In this document: positions 21,556-23,356 of the stretch, one piece after another
Position numbering within the stretch: the first letter of the stretch is position 1
Layout of the letters: each line of letters begins with the position of its first letter
Assembly (NCBI GenBank): GCA_032250585.1
Contig: JAVVFH010000026.1
Coordinates: 1 to 23,356 of the forward strand
Source: JAVVFH01 sp032250585
Lineage (GTDB): Bacteria > Pseudomonadota > Gammaproteobacteria > Xanthomonadales > SZUA-36
Direction: 5' to 3'
DNA length: 23,356 nt
The notes under the pieces: model-generated
Seen by the model: the letters and a program-made list of their open reading frames with translations, nothing else
Told to the model about the DNA's origin: nothing
The model's database searches: none
Program-made: the position numbers and the translations under genes

Positions 21556-23356
21556 ATGGAAGAAAAGACGTATCCCGTACCACCGGAATGGGCCGAACGG
21601 GCCTGGGTCGATGCCGATGACTATCGCAGGATGTACCGCCGGTCGGTCGAAGACAATGAAGAGTTCTGGGCCGACGAAGGTCGGCGAATCGATTGGATCC
21701 AGCCCTACAGCAAGGTCAAGGACGTGTCCTTCGACCGGAAGGATCTGCACATCCGCTGGTATGAAGACGGCACGCTCAACGTCTGCGCAAACTGCATCGA
21801 CCGTCACCTCGACGACAAGGCGGACCAGGTCGCCATTATCTGGGAAGGTGACGATCCGGCCGAAGACCGCAAAATCACTTACGCTGAATTGCACGAATCG
21901 GTCAGCCGATTCGCCAATGTGCTGAAAGAGCTGGGCGTTGTCAAAGGCGACCGGGTGACGATCTATCTGCCGATGATTCCGGAAGCCGCTTACGCCATGC
22001 TCGCCTGCGCCCGCATTGGCGCGGTGCATTCCGTGGTGTTCGGCGGGTTTTCACCGGACGCCCTGGCCGGGCGGATCATCGACTGCGAATCGCGCCTGGT
22101 GATCACCGCCGACGAGGGGCGTCGCGGCGGGCGAAAAGTGCCCCTGAAAGCCAATGTCGATGCCGCGTCGGCGCTCGCCGGCGTCCCGGAAATCCTCGAC
22201 CGGGTGCTGGTGGTGCGCAACACCGGTGGTGAAGTGGGCTGGAACGAGGATCGCGATGTGTGGCTGCACGAGCGCCTGGAAGAGGTCGGCAACGACTGTC
22301 CGCCGGTGGAGATGAACGCCGAAGACCCGCTGTTCATTCTTTACACCTCCGGCTCGACCGGTCTGCCCAAGGGCGTGCTGCATACCTCCGGCGGCTATCT
22401 CGTTTTCGCGGCCATGACCCATCAGTACGTTTTCGATTACCATCCGGGCGACATCTACTGGTGCACGGCGGACGTCGGCTGGGTCACCGGTCACAGCTAC
22501 ATTGTCTACGGCCCGCTGGCCAATGGCGCCACCACGCTGATGTTCGAGGGCGTGCCGAACTACCCGGACAGCAGCCGCCTGTGGCAGGTCTGCGACAAAC
22601 ACCAGGTCAATATCTGCTACACCGCACCCACAGCCATCCGCGCGCTGATGCGCGAAGGCGACGAACCGGTCAAGCGTACCTCGCGTAAATCCCTGCGGCT
22701 GCTGGGTTCGGTCGGCGAACCGATCAATCCGGAAGCCTGGGAGTGGTATTACCACGTCGTCGGCGAAGGCCGCTGCCCGATCGTCGACACCTGGTGGCAA
22801 ACCGAAACCGGCGGCATCCTGATCACGCCGCTGCCCGGCGCGACCGACCTGAAGCCCGGCTCGGCCACCCAGCCCTTCTTCGGCGTGCGCCCGGCGCTGG
22901 TCGACGGCGAGGGCCATTTCCTGGACGGTGCCGCCGAGGGCAACCTGGTCATCACCGACAGCTGGCCGGGACAGATGCGTACCGTGTATGGCGATCATCG
23001 GCGTTTCGTCGAAACCTATTTTTCGACCTTCCCCGGCTACTATTTCACCGGCGACGGCTGCCGGCGCGACGAAGACGGTTTCTACTGGATCACCGGGCGC
23101 GTCGACGACGTGCTCAATGTGTCCGGGCATCGCATGGGTACGGCCGAAGTGGAGAGCGCGATGGTGGCGCATCCGGCGGTGTCCGAGGCCGCGGTGGTCG
23201 CTTACCCGCACGACATCAAGGGGCAGGGCATCTATGCCTATGTGACGCTCATGAACGGGGTGGAGCCGACCGAGGAGTTGCGCAAGGAACTGGAAAAATG
23301 GGTCCGCGCAGAGATCGGCCCGATTGCCAGGCCCGACCTCATCCAATGGGCCCCCG
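21556..23356 (+). CDS. acs: Acetyl-CoA synthetase, first 600 codons (runs off window end)
   Basis: Activates acetate to acetyl-CoA with ATP, via acetyl-AMP. The N-terminal domain (DDYRRMYRRSVEDNEEFWADEG) is typical of Acs. The phosphate-binding loop YTSGSTGLPKG is at 263-273, and TWWQTETGG (412-420) contains the Trp that restricts the acyl pocket to acetate (W414 in E. coli numbering and here). The ATP-binding YYFTGD (495-500) and the hinge segment ITGRVDDVLNVSGHRMGT (512-529) follow. The family is about 650 aa long, so roughly 50 residues are missing, including the PKTRSGK segment with the acetylation-regulated lysine. The ATG at 21556 was used; an adjacent in-frame GTG is directly upstream. 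Confidence 0.97.
   Translation, partial: MEEKTYPVPPEWAERAWVDADDYRRMYRRSVEDNEEFWADEGRRIDWIQPYSKVKDVSFDRKDLHIRWYEDGTLNVCANCIDRHLDDKADQVAIIWEGDDPAEDRKITYAELHESVSRFANVLKELGVVKGDRVTIYLPMIPEAAYAMLACARIGAVHSVVFGGFSPDALAGRIIDCESRLVITADEGRRGGRKVPLKANVDAASALAGVPEILDRVLVVRNTGGEVGWNEDRDVWLHERLEEVGNDCPPVEMNAEDPLFILYTSGSTGLPKGVLHTSGGYLVFAAMTHQYVFDYHPGDIYWCTADVGWVTGHSYIVYGPLANGATTLMFEGVPNYPDSSRLWQVCDKHQVNICYTAPTAIRALMREGDEPVKRTSRKSLRLLGSVGEPINPEAWEWYYHVVGEGRCPIVDTWWQTETGGILITPLPGATDLKPGSATQPFFGVRPALVDGEGHFLDGAAEGNLVITDSWPGQMRTVYGDHRRFVETYFSTFPGYYFTGDGCRRDEDGFYWITGRVDDVLNVSGHRMGTAEVESAMVAHPAVSEAAVVAYPHDIKGQGIYAYVTLMNGVEPTEELRKELEKWVRAEIGPIARPDLIQWAP

Noticed and set aside
22051..23346. Minus-strand open frame of 431 codons opposite acs
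   Set aside because: Acs motifs are unmistakable on the plus strand; the other frame is a codon-bias artefact.

Overview
The window is high-GC, densely packed chromosomal DNA. Protein styles and gene content suggest a gammaproteobacterium: CusCBA-type copper efflux, a PII-NG-like protein, an NDH-2 fused to a cyclic-nucleotide-type domain, WS/DGAT, Acs and ANR/FNR-type boxes. A chromatialean or xanthomonad-like relative is possible. This is inferred from sequence alone, and the genus is unknown.

Region 1 (1-10681, minus strand) is a long copper-handling operon. In transcription order it reads: a small Cys-rich exported or membrane protein; the CusC/CusB/CusA tripartite efflux pump; a DUF411 (CopG-like) periplasmic copper protein; a PII-like signalling protein of the metal-efflux-associated type; a DUF5676 two-helix membrane protein; a CDF transporter with an unusual metal site; a half-length EamA transporter; and the N-terminal 531 codons of a CopA-type Cu(I) P-type ATPase that runs off the left edge. 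Most junctions are 4-base ATGA/GTGA overlaps, so translation is probably coupled. Together these genes would move Cu(I) from cytoplasm to periplasm (CopA), bind or redox-process it there (DUF411), and expel it across the outer membrane (CusCBA).

Region 2 (10682-11005) is the divergent control region. It holds two FNR/ANR-like boxes 53 bp apart. Each sits about 41.5-42.5 bp upstream of a predicted start site, one for the copper operon and one for the plus-strand gene. The plus-strand transcript would begin with a leader of about 180 nt containing five successive hairpins. That leader serves a secreted protein (11006-12307) with two homologous beta-type repeats joined by a Gly/Met/His linker.

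Region 3 (12330-17055, minus strand) is a three-gene overlapping operon: an AlsS-like ThDP enzyme, an NAD(P)-dependent aldehyde dehydrogenase, and a type II NADH dehydrogenase carrying a C-terminal cNMP-binding-type domain. A plausible reading is a ThDP product oxidised by the dehydrogenase, with NADH reoxidised by NDH-2; the substrate cannot be seen.

Region 4 (17302-23356) has an M28 metallopeptidase with a membrane domain (plus strand, apparently leaderless), a convergent WS/DGAT acyltransferase (minus strand), a nested palindromic intergenic repeat, and an acetyl-CoA synthetase that runs off the right edge.
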